64,000 bases of DNA, taken from positions 124,001-188,000 of the forward strand of contig NZ_FQWU01000004.1 of assembly GCF_900129765.1 (NCBI RefSeq), written 5' to 3'. A model generated the notes under the pieces. The model was not told the DNA's origin. It searched no databases and saw nothing but the letters and a program-made list of their open reading frames with translations. Every line of letters starts with the position of its first letter. The first letter of the stretch is position 1. Made by a program: the position numbers and the translations under genes. Shown one piece after another: positions 54,915 to 63,996 of the stretch. Origin of the DNA: Massilia sp. CF038 (GTDB taxonomy: Bacteria; Pseudomonadota; Gammaproteobacteria; Burkholderiales; Burkholderiaceae_D).

Positions 54915-57062
54915 ATGTTGCTGCCACGCCGATGCCTGCTCATGCTTGCCCTGTTCCTGATCTGGATGGGCTGCTGCGTGCCTGCTGCCGCCCTCGATGC
55001 CGTGCCCCTGAGCGGCCTGCGGCAGTCGGGCGACATCGCCGGCGCTGGTCTGGGCCTGCGCTTCCTGCGCGATGCCGGACGCAGCTTGAGCCTTGAGAAC
55101 GTGATGGCCGCGCCTGCGGCGCGCTTTGTGCCGCTGCAGCCGCGCGACGTCAACCAACGCTTTCAGCAAGGCGACTACTGGCTGCAGACCTCGCTGCACA
55201 ACGACACCGCGGCCCCCATTACCTGGGTCCTGCGCCACCCCATGCCCCTGACGGACTATGTTGACTATTGGGTGGTGCGCCAGGGCGTGCCAGTGGCGCA
55301 CGCGCGCGGGGGCGACCGCACCCGGCTGAGCGAGCGGCAACTGCCGTACCGTATGGCCAGCTTGCGTCACAGCACGGCACCAGGCGACACGGTGCAGATC
55401 TATATCCGTCTGCGCAACAAGGAGACCTCGCCCATGCACCTGACGCTGGCCTTGTCGGACGAAACGCGCTTTTTGCGCACCAGCGCCAACGACCAGCTCT
55501 TGCTGGGCATACTCTATGGTGTGCCACTGGCGCTGCTGATGTACGGCTTCGGCAGCTGGCTGATCCACCGTCGCCGCAGCAGTCTGATCTACGCCTGTTA
55601 CGTGCTGGCGGTGCTGGCGTCATGGCTGGGCATCAACGGCCAACTGGCGGAGTATGTGTTTACCGATCAGCCCGAAACCGCGAATTTCATGCTGCTGATT
55701 TTTCTGTTGCTGGTCACCATCTGCAACAGCCTGTTCGCCCGCGAATTCCTGCAAACCCGGCGCAACATGCCGCGTTTTGATGCGTTTTTTGTCGCACTTA
55801 TCGTCCTGGCGCTGGCAGGCATTGCCCTGCGCCTGCTGGGCTGGCATCTGGCGGTGGTCCAGCTCACCGCGGCCCTGGTCTTTGTGCATGGCATCGCCCC
55901 CATCGTGGCCATCGTCGCGCTGGGACGGGAAGCCCGCTTTGCCCGCTGGTATCTGGTGGCGCAAGTGGTGTATCACCTGACGCTGGTAATCGGCATGCTG
56001 GGCGTGCGCTACGCCGAGCTGAGTTATGAAAACTATTTCGTGTACTGCCAGCTGGCCTTTATCGCCGACTTACTGCTGCTGGGCGTGGCCCAGCAAGACC
56101 GGCTGCGCCTGTTGCGGCTTGAAAAAACAGCGTTCGAACAGCGTTACCACAGCGCCCTGGCGCTCAACAATGCCGACATGGTGCGCCAGCTAGCCCAGCA
56201 AACCACCCAGTTGCACGAGGCGCGCCAGCGCAGCGCTTTCCTGGCGGCGGTAAAAACCGCCACGGGCCGCATTGCCGACGGTCAGTTCGGGGTGCGTCTG
56301 GCGCCCGAAAGCGTGCCTGAACTGGCCGAGCTGGCGGGCAATGTGAACGCCATGGCGGCCGCGCTGGCGCGCCTGGATGGCGCGCGCAAACGCTGGATTG
56401 CGGCCATCAGCCACGAACTGCGCATCCCGCTGTTTTCCCTGCAGTGCGAGACCGAAGCCCTGCTCGACGGCGTGAAACCCCTGAACCGGCGCGCCGTGGT
56501 GTCGATTCATGAAGAAGTCCTGCGCCTGACCCGGCTGGTTTCGGACTTGCATGAAGTGGCGCTGAGCTATCTGCGGCCCCTGCCCTGCACCTTCACGTGC
56601 TGGCAGCTGAGGTCCCTGCTCATCAAAAAGCAGGATGACTATCAACATCAGGCGCGGGCGCGGGGCCTGGCATTCACGCTGGCGATGCCGCCAGGCACGC
56701 TGGAAGTGCGCTGGGATCAGGTACGGATCGGCCAGCTGCTGGACAACCTGGTTCACAACAGCATCAGTTACACAGATGCGCCGGGACAGGTGGCGCTGGC
56801 ACTGGCGGTGGACCAGGACACACTGTCGATCACGCTGCAGGACAGCGCGCCCGGCATCGCGCCGGACGAGGCAAAGCAGTTGTTCGAACCGCTCTACCGC
56901 GCCGACAGCGCCCGCAGCCGGCGTGCCGGGGGCAGCGGCCTGGGCCTGTCGATCTGCCAGGCGATTGTGCATGCCCACGGCGGCCAGATCACGGCCGCAC
57001 CGTCCACGCTGGGCGGCCTGGCCATCCGCATTGCGCTGCCCATGGCGCCCCCGGCACCATGA
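54915..57062 (+). CDS. Sensor histidine kinase with 7TMR-DISM sensor
   Basis: A 715-residue membrane kinase. Signal-like start, then a periplasmic 7TMR-DISM extracellular domain (residues about 30-185; YWLQTSLHNDTAAPITWVLRHP, VQIYIRLRNKETSPMHL), seven hydrophobic helices (about 190-395; LLLGILYGVPLALLMYGFGS onward), a HAMP-like linker (LAGNVNAMAAALARLDGARKRW), HisKA with SHELRIP (His500) and HATPase_c (LLDNLVHNSISYTDAPG, GGSGLGLSICQAIVHAHGG). DISM sensors often detect carbohydrates or envelope cues. It overlaps the regulator gene by 4 bases. Confidence 0.93.
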   Translation: MLLPRRCLLMLALFLIWMGCCVPAAALDAVPLSGLRQSGDIAGAGLGLRFLRDAGRSLSLENVMAAPAARFVPLQPRDVNQRFQQGDYWLQTSLHNDTAAPITWVLRHPMPLTDYVDYWVVRQGVPVAHARGGDRTRLSERQLPYRMASLRHSTAPGDTVQIYIRLRNKETSPMHLTLALSDETRFLRTSANDQLLLGILYGVPLALLMYGFGSWLIHRRRSSLIYACYVLAVLASWLGINGQLAEYVFTDQPETANFMLLIFLLLVTICNSLFAREFLQTRRNMPRFDAFFVALIVLALAGIALRLLGWHLAVVQLTAALVFVHGIAPIVAIVALGREARFARWYLVAQVVYHLTLVIGMLGVRYAELSYENYFVYCQLAFIADLLLLGVAQQDRLRLLRLEKTAFEQRYHSALALNNADMVRQLAQQTTQLHEARQRSAFLAAVKTATGRIADGQFGVRLAPESVPELAELAGNVNAMAAALARLDGARKRWIAAISHELRIPLFSLQCETEALLDGVKPLNRRAVVSIHEEVLRLTRLVSDLHEVALSYLRPLPCTFTCWQLRSLLIKKQDDYQHQARARGLAFTLAMPPGTLEVRWDQVRIGQLLDNLVHNSISYTDAPGQVALALAVDQDTLSITLQDSAPGIAPDEAKQLFEPLYRADSARSRRAGGSGLGLSICQAIVHAHGGQITAAPSTLGGLAIRIALPMAPPAP

Positions 57063-57754
57063 AGGGCGCCATGGAAATCGTGCTCGTTGAAGATGAGCTC
57101 AAGCCGGCCCAGGTGCTGGCCGCCTATCTGCAGCGCGAGGGCTTGCAGACCATGCATTTCACTGATGGCCAGCGCGCGCTCGAGTACATTCGCCAGGCGG
57201 CACCAGCGCTGCTGATTCTGGACGTAATGCTGCCCGGACTGGACGGGCTGGCCCTGTGCCGCGCCGTGCGGCTATTTTCCAGCGTTCCCATCATCATGCT
57301 CACCGCCCGCGTGGACGAAGCCGACCGCATTCGCGGGCTCGATATCGGCGCCGACGATTATGTATGCAAGCCGGTCAGTCCGCGCGAAGTGGTGGCGCGC
57401 GTGCGGGCCCAGTTGCGCCGCGCGGCAGGACAGTTTGACAGCGAGCGTCCGCTCGCACGCTTTGTGGTCGATGAGGCGGCGCAATGCATTTGCTGGCAGG
57501 GTGAGCCGCTGCCGCTGTCGCGCATCGAATACCGGCTGTTTCGCACCTTGCTGACCCAGCCGGGGCGGGTATTTGAACGCGACAGCTTGCTCGACGCGAA
57601 AGACATACTGGAGCGCGCGGTCAACGACCGCTCGGTCGACAGCCACATCAAGAATATCCGCAAGAAAATCAAACCGTATATTGGCGACAGGGAATGCATC
57701 GTGTCCGTGTATGGGATCGGCTATCGTTTTCAGCTCAGTGATGACATGCCGTGA
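57059..57754 (+). CDS. OmpR/BaeR-type response regulator
   Basis: A 231-residue regulator with receiver (Glu11-Asp12, phosphoacceptor Asp55 in LLILDVMLPGLDG, Lys in DDYVCKPVSPRE) and winged-helix DNA-binding domain (LSRIEYRLFRTLLTQPGRVFERDSLLDA then RSVDSHIKNIRKKI, YGIGYRFQ). It is coupled to the DISM kinase gene. A second ATG at 57071 would remove four residues. The order and the sequence style recall BaeSR envelope-stress systems. Confidence 0.92.
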   Translation: MKGAMEIVLVEDELKPAQVLAAYLQREGLQTMHFTDGQRALEYIRQAAPALLILDVMLPGLDGLALCRAVRLFSSVPIIMLTARVDEADRIRGLDIGADDYVCKPVSPREVVARVRAQLRRAAGQFDSERPLARFVVDEAAQCICWQGEPLPLSRIEYRLFRTLLTQPGRVFERDSLLDAKDILERAVNDRSVDSHIKNIRKKIKPYIGDRECIVSVYGIGYRFQLSDDMP

Positions 57755-57841
57755 AAGGCGCGGCTGGCGCTTGTCAGGCGTTGTCGCGCGTACTACCATT
57801 TCAAGTTCCGTCGGGAAACCCGACTTTGTCCGGTCCCTGCC

Positions 57842-58531
57842 ATGCGCTTATCTCCTGTGTTTCGCCGCGGCTTGCTCGCGCTGCCTGGCTTGCTGCTTGC
57901 CTACCTGGCCGTGGTGGCCCTGTGGGCGTGGAGTGCGCTCGACGCCTCGCTTGCTGCCTTTCCCGCGCCCGCCCACACGCTGTCGCCACGCCAGAGCAGC
58001 ATATTGCTGCAGATTGAGGATCCCACCTTTTTCACCCATCACGGCGTCAGCCTTGCCGATGGCCAGGGCGTGACCACGCTGACCTCGGCCATGGCGCGCG
58101 ACCTGTTCCTCATGCATGGCGCACTGGACGGCGTGCAGGGCGCCATGCAAGGCTTCTACCGTGCCGTTTTCAATTGCTGCAAAAAGGTCGATATCGGGCG
58201 CGACGTGATGGCGCTGGTGCTCGACGCCAGGGTCGGCAAGCAGCGTCAGCTGGACATGTATGCGGCCAGCGTCTACCTGGGGACGCAAGAGGGGCGCCAG
58301 ATCCACGGCCTGACCGAGGCTGCGCAAGCCTACCTGGGCAAACCGCTGGCCCAGGCCAGCGAACAGGAATTTGCCGGCCTGGTGGGCATGATCAAGGCGC
58401 CCAACCAGTATCACCCGCTGCGCCAGCGCGCCGCGTTCGAAGCGCGCCTGCACCGGGTCGAGGCGGTGCTGGCCGGACGCTGCCATCCCGACGGCGTGTT
58501 CGATACGGAATTCAAGACCTGCGCAAAATGA
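57842..58531 (+). CDS. Divergent GT51-type transglycosylase-like protein
   Basis: A 229-residue protein with one N-terminal membrane anchor (residues about 10-32), then a domain like the peptidoglycan glycosyltransferase (GT51) of MtgA/PBP1. The catalytic Glu59 sits in IEDPTFFTHHGVSL. The second motif, normally GGSTITQQ-K, reads GVTTLTSAMARDLFL and so lacks the GS and QQ. A later part (VMALVLDARVGKQRQLDMYAASVYLG) fits the family helix with a Lys. The second catalytic Glu region is weak. It may be inactive or modified. It follows the envelope two-component system by 87 bases. Confidence 0.75.
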   Translation: MRLSPVFRRGLLALPGLLLAYLAVVALWAWSALDASLAAFPAPAHTLSPRQSSILLQIEDPTFFTHHGVSLADGQGVTTLTSAMARDLFLMHGALDGVQGAMQGFYRAVFNCCKKVDIGRDVMALVLDARVGKQRQLDMYAASVYLGTQEGRQIHGLTEAAQAYLGKPLAQASEQEFAGLVGMIKAPNQYHPLRQRAAFEARLHRVEAVLAGRCHPDGVFDTEFKTCAK

Positions 58532-58599
58532 CGCCTTCAGGCGGGCGCCAGCCAGCGCCGATCCTGTTTATGCTGGCATGACAGCAAAGGAGGATCATC

Positions 58600-58776
58600 A
58601 TGCCCAAAGGTGAAAAAAGCGCGTACACGGACAAGCAGAAACGCCAGGTCCAGCATATCGAAGAAGGTTACGAGAAAAAAGGCGTGCCCGAAGAGGAAGC
58701 CAAACGGCGCGCCTGGGCCACCGAAAACAAAATTTCCGGTGGCGGCAAAAAATCAGGCGCGGGCAGGGCCCACTAG
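58600..58776 (+). CDS. Conserved small protein, KGEKSAYTDKQKRQ type (58 residues)
   Basis: A very strong ribosome site, AAAGGAGG, lies upstream of ATG 58600. The product is short, charged and helical: MPKGEKSAYTDKQKRQVQHI, EEGYEKKGVPEEEAKRRAWA, TENKISGGGKKSGAGRAH. This is a widespread proteobacterial family of small soluble proteins, often labelled plasmid-stabilisation-like without proof. Its last 4 bases overlap the convergent membrane-protein gene. Confidence 0.85.
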   Translation: MPKGEKSAYTDKQKRQVQHIEEGYEKKGVPEEEAKRRAWATENKISGGGKKSGAGRAH

Positions 58777-59312
58777 CACGACGACGAAGGCAGGCGGCGC
58801 AGGTTGGGAAACGCCTCGGTTTCCAGCCAGTGCTTGAAACGCACCATGTCATGACTGGGTTTGCGCACGGCGTTGCGCGTAGTCATCAAGCGCAGCAAGC
58901 CAGCCTCGGTGTAGCCCTGCAGGGGCCGCTCGGGAATGGGGCCGTAGTCGGCGCCCAGCAGGCGCATGTCGCGCGCGTCCGGCGCTGGCGCCACAATGGC
59001 GGCCACGTCATCGGCGGCAACCCAGATCACGCCTGCCAGCAGATACAGGCGCACGCGCCGGTTGTCAAAGGCGTAATGGATGCCGCTGAGGGGCGCGAGC
59101 GCGTCGTATTTCGCGCGGTTCTTGAACGCGGACAGGGCTGGCACGACGTACTTGGCAAACGAGAGCGACCACAGTACCGATGACAGCACAATCGTGATCG
59201 GCACCGACGCTGCCTTGTCGTCCACCACACCGCGCAGCGTTGAATTAATAATCCAGGTACCGGCGCAGCAAGCGACCACGCGGCCGCCAAACGAAAACAG
59301 CAAGGAACGCAT
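58773..59312 (-). CDS. Membrane protein of unknown function
   Basis: A 179-residue protein with two or three hydrophobic segments (LLFSFGGRVVACCAGTWII, VPITIVLSSVLWSLSFAKYVV, VRLYLLAGVIWVAADDVAAIV) and a soluble C-terminal third. The C-terminal part (MTTRNAVRKPSHDMVRFKHWL then ETEAFPNLRR) has a faint similarity to the end of Bro-N antirepressor domains (FxxWLxxExxPxxR), which may be chance. It lies 3 bases downstream of cueR on the same strand. I do not recognise a family. Confidence 0.55.
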   Translation of the reverse strand: MRSLLFSFGGRVVACCAGTWIINSTLRGVVDDKAASVPITIVLSSVLWSLSFAKYVVPALSAFKNRAKYDALAPLSGIHYAFDNRRVRLYLLAGVIWVAADDVAAIVAPAPDARDMRLLGADYGPIPERPLQGYTEAGLLRLMTTRNAVRKPSHDMVRFKHWLETEAFPNLRRLPSSSC

Positions 59313-59315
59313 ACC

Positions 59316-59750
59316 TTAGCCCAAGGATAAATCGTCGAGTATAGGGCAATCGGGCCGGTCGTCGCCGTGACAGCGTTTGGCCAGCTGCTCGAGCGTGCGG
59401 CGCATGGCTTGCATGGACGCGATCTTTTCGTCGAGCTCGGCGATGTGCTGGCGCGCCATGGCGCGCACATCCTTGCTGGCGCGCTGCTTGTTCTGCCACA
59501 GCGCCAGCAAGGTCTTGATCTGCTCCAGCGAAAAGCCCAGCACGCGGCTGCGGTGGATAAATTGCAGCACTTGCACATCGCGTTCACTGTACAGGCGATA
59601 GCCTGCGTCGGTACGGCGCGCCGCCTCGATCAGGCCGATCGCCTCGTAGTGACGGATCATCTTGGCTGACACGCCCGATGCCTTGGCAGCCTGGCCGATA
59701 TTGTGCAAGCCCGGCTGCGGCACCTCTTGATTGCAATGACTGTCCATCAT
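59316..59750 (-). CDS. cueR: MerR-family copper-responsive regulator
   Basis: A 144-residue regulator. The DNA-binding half reads [39 protein letters not shown], the full MerR pattern; a long dimer helix follows; the C-terminal loop has [10 protein letters not shown] with two Cys eight apart that bind Cu+, as in CueR (C-x7-C). The start MMDSHCNQ overlaps the copA stop. It is in one transcript with copA, and matching operators lie upstream of copA and copZ. Confidence 0.92.
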   Translation of the reverse strand: MMDSHCNQEVPQPGLHNIGQAAKASGVSAKMIRHYEAIGLIEAARRTDAGYRLYSERDVQVLQFIHRSRVLGFSLEQIKTLLALWQNKQRASKDVRAMARQHIAELDEKIASMQAMRRTLEQLAKRCHGDDRPDCPILDDLSLG

Positions 59751-61948
59751 GCTCCTTTCGGGGTCCAGCGTTTGAGCAGCAGCGCATTGCTGACTACCGA
59801 CACGCTGGAAAATGCCATCGCCGCCCCCGCCAGCATGGGGTTGAGCAAGCCAAATGCGGCCAGCGGCACGCCAATGACATTGAATATAAACGCCCAGAAC
59901 AGGTTCTGGCGAATCTTGCTGTAGGTGCGGCGCGAGATATCGATGGCGTCCATCAGCAGGCGCGGATCACCCCGCATCAGCGTAACCCCGGCCGTGTGCA
60001 TGGCCACATCGGTGCCACCGCCCATGGCGATGCCGATGTCGGCCGCTGCCAGCGCCGGGGCATCGTTGATGCCATCGCCCACCATGGCCACGCGCAGGCC
60101 GCGCGCACGCAGGCCGGCAATAATCGCGGCCTTGTCTTCTGGCATGACCTGTGCGTGTACCTCGTCAATGCCGAGGGTGGCGGCGATATTGCGGGCGCTG
60201 CCTTCATTGTCCCCTGTGAGCATCACCGTCCGTATGCCCGCCGCTTGCAGGCGCGCCACGGCAGCAGCGCTTTCCGGCTTGACGCTGTCGCCAAAGGCCA
60301 GCATGCCGATCAATTTCCTTTCAGGCGCAAGTTGCGCCAGCCAGGACACGGTGTCGCCAGCCTGTTCATGCGCCTGGGCGGACTCTGCCAGCGCGCTGGT
60401 TGCCACACCTTCCCCGGCGAGCATGCGCGCGTTGCCCAGAGCCAGCGAAACACCGTCCACGCTTGCCGTCACCCCCAAGCCCGCTCTGGCCTGCATGCCG
60501 GTGGCCGCGCGTGGCTGTTGCCCCGCAGCCTGGGCAGCGGCCATCACGGCGCGGGCCAGCGGGTGCTCGCTGTTCTGCTGCACGGCGGCCGCCAGCCCCA
60601 GCATGACGTCATGCTGGCCATTGACAGCCACGCATGCAGTCAGGCGTGGCTTGCCGGCGGTTAGCGTTCCCGTCTTGTCGAACGCCACCACTTGCACGTC
60701 GTGCAGCAATTCCAGCGCTTCCGCATCCTTGATCAGAATACCGTGCCGGGCCGCCACGCCGGTGCCGGCCATGATGGCCGTGGGCGTGGCCAGCCCCAGC
60801 GCGCACGGGCAGGCAATCACCAGCACGGCAACGGCGTGAATGATGGCCTGGTGCCAGTCCCCCTGCACCGTCCACCACAGCACAAAGGTGGCCAGCGCAA
60901 TCAGCACGATGGTGGGGACGAACACGGCACTGACCCGGTCCACCAGGCGCTGGATGGGCGCTTTGGCAGCCTGGGCGTCCTCCACCGCGCGAATAATGCG
61001 GGCGAGTACAGTTTCGGCGCCGATGGCCTGGGCGCGCACCACCAGCAGCCCTTCCCCATTGACGGCCCCGCCAATCACGCGCGCGCCCGGCACTTTCGCG
61101 ATTGGCATGCTTTCGCCTGTCAGCATGGATTCGTCGGCGTGGCTTTGCCCTTCGATCACCTCGCCATCCATGGGAATGCGCTCGCCGGGACGCACCAGCA
61201 CCTCGTCGCCCACCCGCAAGGCGGCAATGGGCACGCTCTGCGCTATGCCGTCGCGGCGCACCGTGGCGCTGTCGGGGCGCAGCGCCTGCAGTGCGCGGAT
61301 CGCTGCGGTGGTCTGGCGGCGCGCCCGCAGCTCCAGCCATTTGCCCACCCGCACCAGGGTAATCACCACCGCCGCGGCTTCGAAATACAGATGGCCGGCA
61401 CCCTCGCCCAGCCACTGGTACAAGCTCAGGCCATAAGCGGCCGAGGTGCCCAGTGCCACCAGCAAGTCCATATTGCCGCTGCGGGCCCGCAAAGCGTTCC
61501 ATGCGCCCCGATAAAAGCGTGCCCCAATCCAGAATTGCACGGGCGTCGCGAGCAGCCACTGCAGCCAGGCGGGCAACATCAGATGCATGCCCGCCGCTTC
61601 AGCCAGCATGGGTAGCACCAGCGGCGCCGTGAGTGCGGCAGAGACAAGCAATTGCCAGGTTTCCGGCCCGCCGCGGGCGGCGCTCGCGGGTGCCGCCGCT
61701 GTCTCGGCTGTGTAGGGCACGGCGCTGTAACCGGCCTGTGCCACGGCTGCCACCAGTGCCTCGGTGGCCCCCTGGCGCGTATGGACAGTGGCGCGCTCGG
61801 TAGCCAGATTGACGCTGGCATCGACCACGCCTGGCACCGCACGCAAGGCTTTTTCAACCCGTCCCACGCAGGCGGCGCAGCTCATGCCGCTGATATCGAG
61901 CGATGTCTCGACTGTCTTCTGCGCAATATCAATTTCCATCGTACCCAT
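59747..61948 (-). CDS. copA: Cu+-exporting P1B-type ATPase
   Basis: A 733-residue inner-membrane pump that moves Cu+ to the periplasm. One N-terminal HMA domain with GMSCAAC (Cys24, Cys27), eight helices, the transport motif CPC (Cys380-Pro-Cys382), phosphorylation site [14 protein letters not shown] with the HP motif, and [14 protein letters not shown] 61948 has GGAG upstream. The gene is preceded by a CueR-type promoter, and cueR is the next gene. Ag+ would also be carried. Confidence 0.96.
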   Translation of the reverse strand: MGTMEIDIAQKTVETSLDISGMSCAACVGRVEKALRAVPGVVDASVNLATERATVHTRQGATEALVAAVAQAGYSAVPYTAETAAAPASAARGGPETWQLLVSAALTAPLVLPMLAEAAGMHLMLPAWLQWLLATPVQFWIGARFYRGAWNALRARSGNMDLLVALGTSAAYGLSLYQWLGEGAGHLYFEAAAVVITLVRVGKWLELRARRQTTAAIRALQALRPDSATVRRDGIAQSVPIAALRVGDEVLVRPGERIPMDGEVIEGQSHADESMLTGESMPIAKVPGARVIGGAVNGEGLLVVRAQAIGAETVLARIIRAVEDAQAAKAPIQRLVDRVSAVFVPTIVLIALATFVLWWTVQGDWHQAIIHAVAVLVIACPCALGLATPTAIMAGTGVAARHGILIKDAEALELLHDVQVVAFDKTGTLTAGKPRLTACVAVNGQHDVMLGLAAAVQQNSEHPLARAVMAAAQAAGQQPRAATGMQARAGLGVTASVDGVSLALGNARMLAGEGVATSALAESAQAHEQAGDTVSWLAQLAPERKLIGMLAFGDSVKPESAAAVARLQAAGIRTVMLTGDNEGSARNIAATLGIDEVHAQVMPEDKAAIIAGLRARGLRVAMVGDGINDAPALAAADIGIAMGGGTDVAMHTAGVTLMRGDPRLLMDAIDISRRTYSKIRQNLFWAFIFNVIGVPLAAFGLLNPMLAGAAMAFSSVSVVSNALLLKRWTPKGA

Positions 61949-61979
61949 AATCGACTCCGGTAAGACCTCCGATACAGTA

Positions 61980-62009
61980 TGATCGACCTTCCCATTATAG
62001 TAAGGTCAA
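61980..62009 (-). promoter_or_regulatory. CueR-type promoter and operator of copA-cueR
   Basis: Read leftward, TTGACC (62009-62004) is 19 bases from GATCAT (61984-61979), the long spacing used by MerR regulators. Inside the spacer lies ACCTTAC-N7-GGAAGGT (62006-61986), one mismatch from the palindrome ACCTTCC-N7-GGAAGGT of E. coli copA. Confidence 0.85.
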
Positions 62010-62035
62010 GCGCGCACGCAGCCTGCGATTAGGGC

Positions 62036-62066
62036 TTGACCTTCCCACGGTGGGAAAGTCCAGAAT
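62036..62066 (+). promoter_or_regulatory. CueR-type promoter and operator of copZ operon
   Basis: TTGACC (62036-62041) and CAGAAT (62061-62066) are 19 bases apart. The palindrome ACCTTCC-N7-GGAAAGT lies at 62039-62059. It mirrors the copA site on the other strand. Confidence 0.82.
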
Positions 62067-62093
62067 ACGCATATTCCACAGGAGAGCTGCACC

Positions 62094-62291
62094 ATGATTA
62101 CCTTGAACGTGCCCGATATGAGCTGCAGTCATTGTTCGGGCGTCATTACCAAAACCTTGAAGCAGCTGGACCCGAACGCCCAGGTCGGCTTCGACATGCA
62201 TCACCACATGGTGCAAGTCGACACCAGCAGCACCCCGATGGCGGTGGTGGATGCCCTGACGGCAGCCGGCTATCCCGCCATCCTGGCCTGA
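62094..62291 (+). CDS. copZ: CopZ-like copper chaperone (HMA domain)
   Basis: A 65-residue HMA protein with DMSCSHC (Cys11, Cys14) and the ferredoxin-like pattern up to VVDALTAAGYPAILA. It would carry Cu+ in the cytoplasm, giving it to CopA and CueR. MHHHM in the middle adds possible metal ligands, which is uncommon. It opens the rightward copper operon, and its stop overlaps the next ATG. Confidence 0.92.
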   Translation: MITLNVPDMSCSHCSGVITKTLKQLDPNAQVGFDMHHHMVQVDTSSTPMAVVDALTAAGYPAILA

Positions 62292-62605
62292 TGCGGACGG
62301 TCGCGATGCTGCCCTCCCGCGTGCTTGGCGTCCTGCTTCTGTGCGCAGTCGGCGCCGCTGCTGGCGCCGCACCGGCGCGCCCGAGCGACCCGCTCGACGC
62401 GGCCGCATCGGCCCCTGCGCTCCAGTATGTGTCGGCCTTTGCCGGCTACAAGAGCGATGCCGCAGTCAAGGCCGAGGACTGGAAGCAGACCAACGCCGCC
62501 ATCGGCAAACAGCCTGGCCACGCCGGGCACGACATGGGTAGCATGAAGGCGCCCGATAAACCCGCTGACAAAAGCCCCGACCCGCACGCAGGACACCGCC
62601 ACTAA
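62291..62605 (+). CDS. Periplasmic Met/His-rich copper-binding protein
   Basis: A 104-residue protein with a signal peptide (LGVLLLCAVGAAAGAAPA), a short helical domain (LQYVSAFAGYKSDAAVKAED), and a Met/His-rich tail (HAGHDMGSM, then DPHAGHRH). Such tails bind Cu+/Cu2+ in the periplasm. The start overlaps the copZ stop, and the stop overlaps the next ATG by one base, so it is coupled on both sides. It may hand copper to the efflux channel that follows. Confidence 0.8.
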   Translation: MRTVAMLPSRVLGVLLLCAVGAAAGAAPARPSDPLDAAASAPALQYVSAFAGYKSDAAVKAEDWKQTNAAIGKQPGHAGHDMGSMKAPDKPADKSPDPHAGHRH

Positions 62606-63996
62606 TGCGCACCAAAGCACGCCACACACTGCCCCTGGCCATCGCCGCCGTCCTGCTGGCCGGCTGCGCCTCGTTCTCGTCCGACGGCGGGCAGGATCAG
62701 GTGCGCGCCCTGGCCGCCGCGCGCAACCAGAACCTGCCCCCAGTGGCGCCGGCAGCGCGTGCGCAGCGCGTCACCGAGCTGCTGGCCACGCCGCTCACGC
62801 CCGAGCACGCGGTTGAAATCGCCTTGCTCAATAACCGTACCCTGCAAGCCGGCTACGCGGAACTGGGCATTGCCGAGGCCGACCTGGTGCAAAGCGGGCG
62901 TCTGCAAAATCCTGTGTTGAGCTTTGGCCGGGTGCGCGGCGCCGACGGTGTCGAAATCGAACGTCAGCTGATGCTGCCGGTGATCGGCCTGCTGACCATG
63001 CCGCTGGCGCGCCCACTCGAGGCGCGCCGCTTCGAACTGGCGCAGATGCGCACCGCCGCCGACGTGCTGCGCGTGGCCGACGAAACCCGGCGCGCCTGGT
63101 ATAGCGCCGTGGCAGCCGAACAAAGCGCGCTCTATCTGGAGCAAGTGAAAAGCGCAGCCGAAGCCAGTGCCGAACTGGCCCAGCGCATGGCGCAGGCTGG
63201 CAACTGGAGCCGCCTGCAACAGGCACGCGAACAAGCCTTCTACGCTGACGCCGTGGCCCAGCTGGCGCGCGCACGCCACGCACGCACGGTGGAGCGCGAA
63301 CACCTCACGCGCCTGATGGGACTGTGGGGCGACGCGATCGCATTCCAGCTGCCCGAGCGTCTGCCCGATTTGCCGGCCGCACCGCGCGAAATCCAGGACG
63401 CCGAAGGCGATGCCATGCGCAACCGGCTCGACATCCTGATGGCGCAAAAGGAACTGGCTGGCCTGTCCGCATCCCTGGGTCTAACGCGCGCCACTCGCTT
63501 CGTCAACTTGCTTGATTTGTCCTACCTGCGCAACCGCGAGGCCGACGGCGCTCGCACCACAGGCTACGAAATCGAACTGCAGATTCCCCTGTTCGACTGG
63601 GGCAGCGCACGCGTGGCCAGGGCCGAAGCCATGTACATGCAGGCCGTGCAGCGCGCCGCCGGCATGGCCATCGACGCCCGCTCGCAGGTGCGGCTAGCGT
63701 ATTCCGGCTACCGCACCGCCTACGACATCGCGCGCCACTACCGCGACGAAGTGGTACCGCTCAAAAAACGCATCTCCGACGAGCAGCTCTTGCGCTACAA
63801 CGGCATGCTGATCAGCGTCTTCGAACTGCTGGCCGACGCCCGCGAGCAGGTTGCCAGCGTCAACGCCGCGATCGAAGCGCAGCGCGATTTCTGGATCGCC
63901 GACTCGGCCCTGCAGGCGGCCCTGACCGGTGGCGCCGGCACGCCCGGCCCTACCCTGCGCGCCGATGCACCGGCGCCGAGTGCGCCCTCACATTGA
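62605..63996 (+). CDS. CusC/TolC-family outer-membrane efflux lipoprotein
   Basis: A 463-residue outer-membrane factor with a lipoprotein signal (AIAAVLLAGC, Cys near residue 22). It has the two-half OEP domain with ALLNNRTLQAGYAELGIAEADLVQSGRLQNPVLSF, then a coiled region, IELQIPLFDWGSARVARAEA, and LLADAREQVASVNAAIEAQRDFW at the end. It would complete a heavy-metal efflux pump; the CusB/CusA partners are not seen, since the window ends 4 bases after the stop. A fixed link to copper comes from the operon. Confidence 0.88.
   Translation: MRTKARHTLPLAIAAVLLAGCASFSSDGGQDQVRALAAARNQNLPPVAPAARAQRVTELLATPLTPEHAVEIALLNNRTLQAGYAELGIAEADLVQSGRLQNPVLSFGRVRGADGVEIERQLMLPVIGLLTMPLARPLEARRFELAQMRTAADVLRVADETRRAWYSAVAAEQSALYLEQVKSAAEASAELAQRMAQAGNWSRLQQAREQAFYADAVAQLARARHARTVEREHLTRLMGLWGDAIAFQLPERLPDLPAAPREIQDAEGDAMRNRLDILMAQKELAGLSASLGLTRATRFVNLLDLSYLRNREADGARTTGYEIELQIPLFDWGSARVARAEAMYMQAVQRAAGMAIDARSQVRLAYSGYRTAYDIARHYRDEVVPLKKRISDEQLLRYNGMLISVFELLADAREQVASVNAAIEAQRDFWIADSALQAALTGGAGTPGPTLRADAPAPSAPSH

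Noticed and set aside
58773-59312. Phage Bro-N antirepressor call
   Set aside because: Only a short C-terminal similarity exists, the rest is membrane-spanning, and there are no phage genes around.
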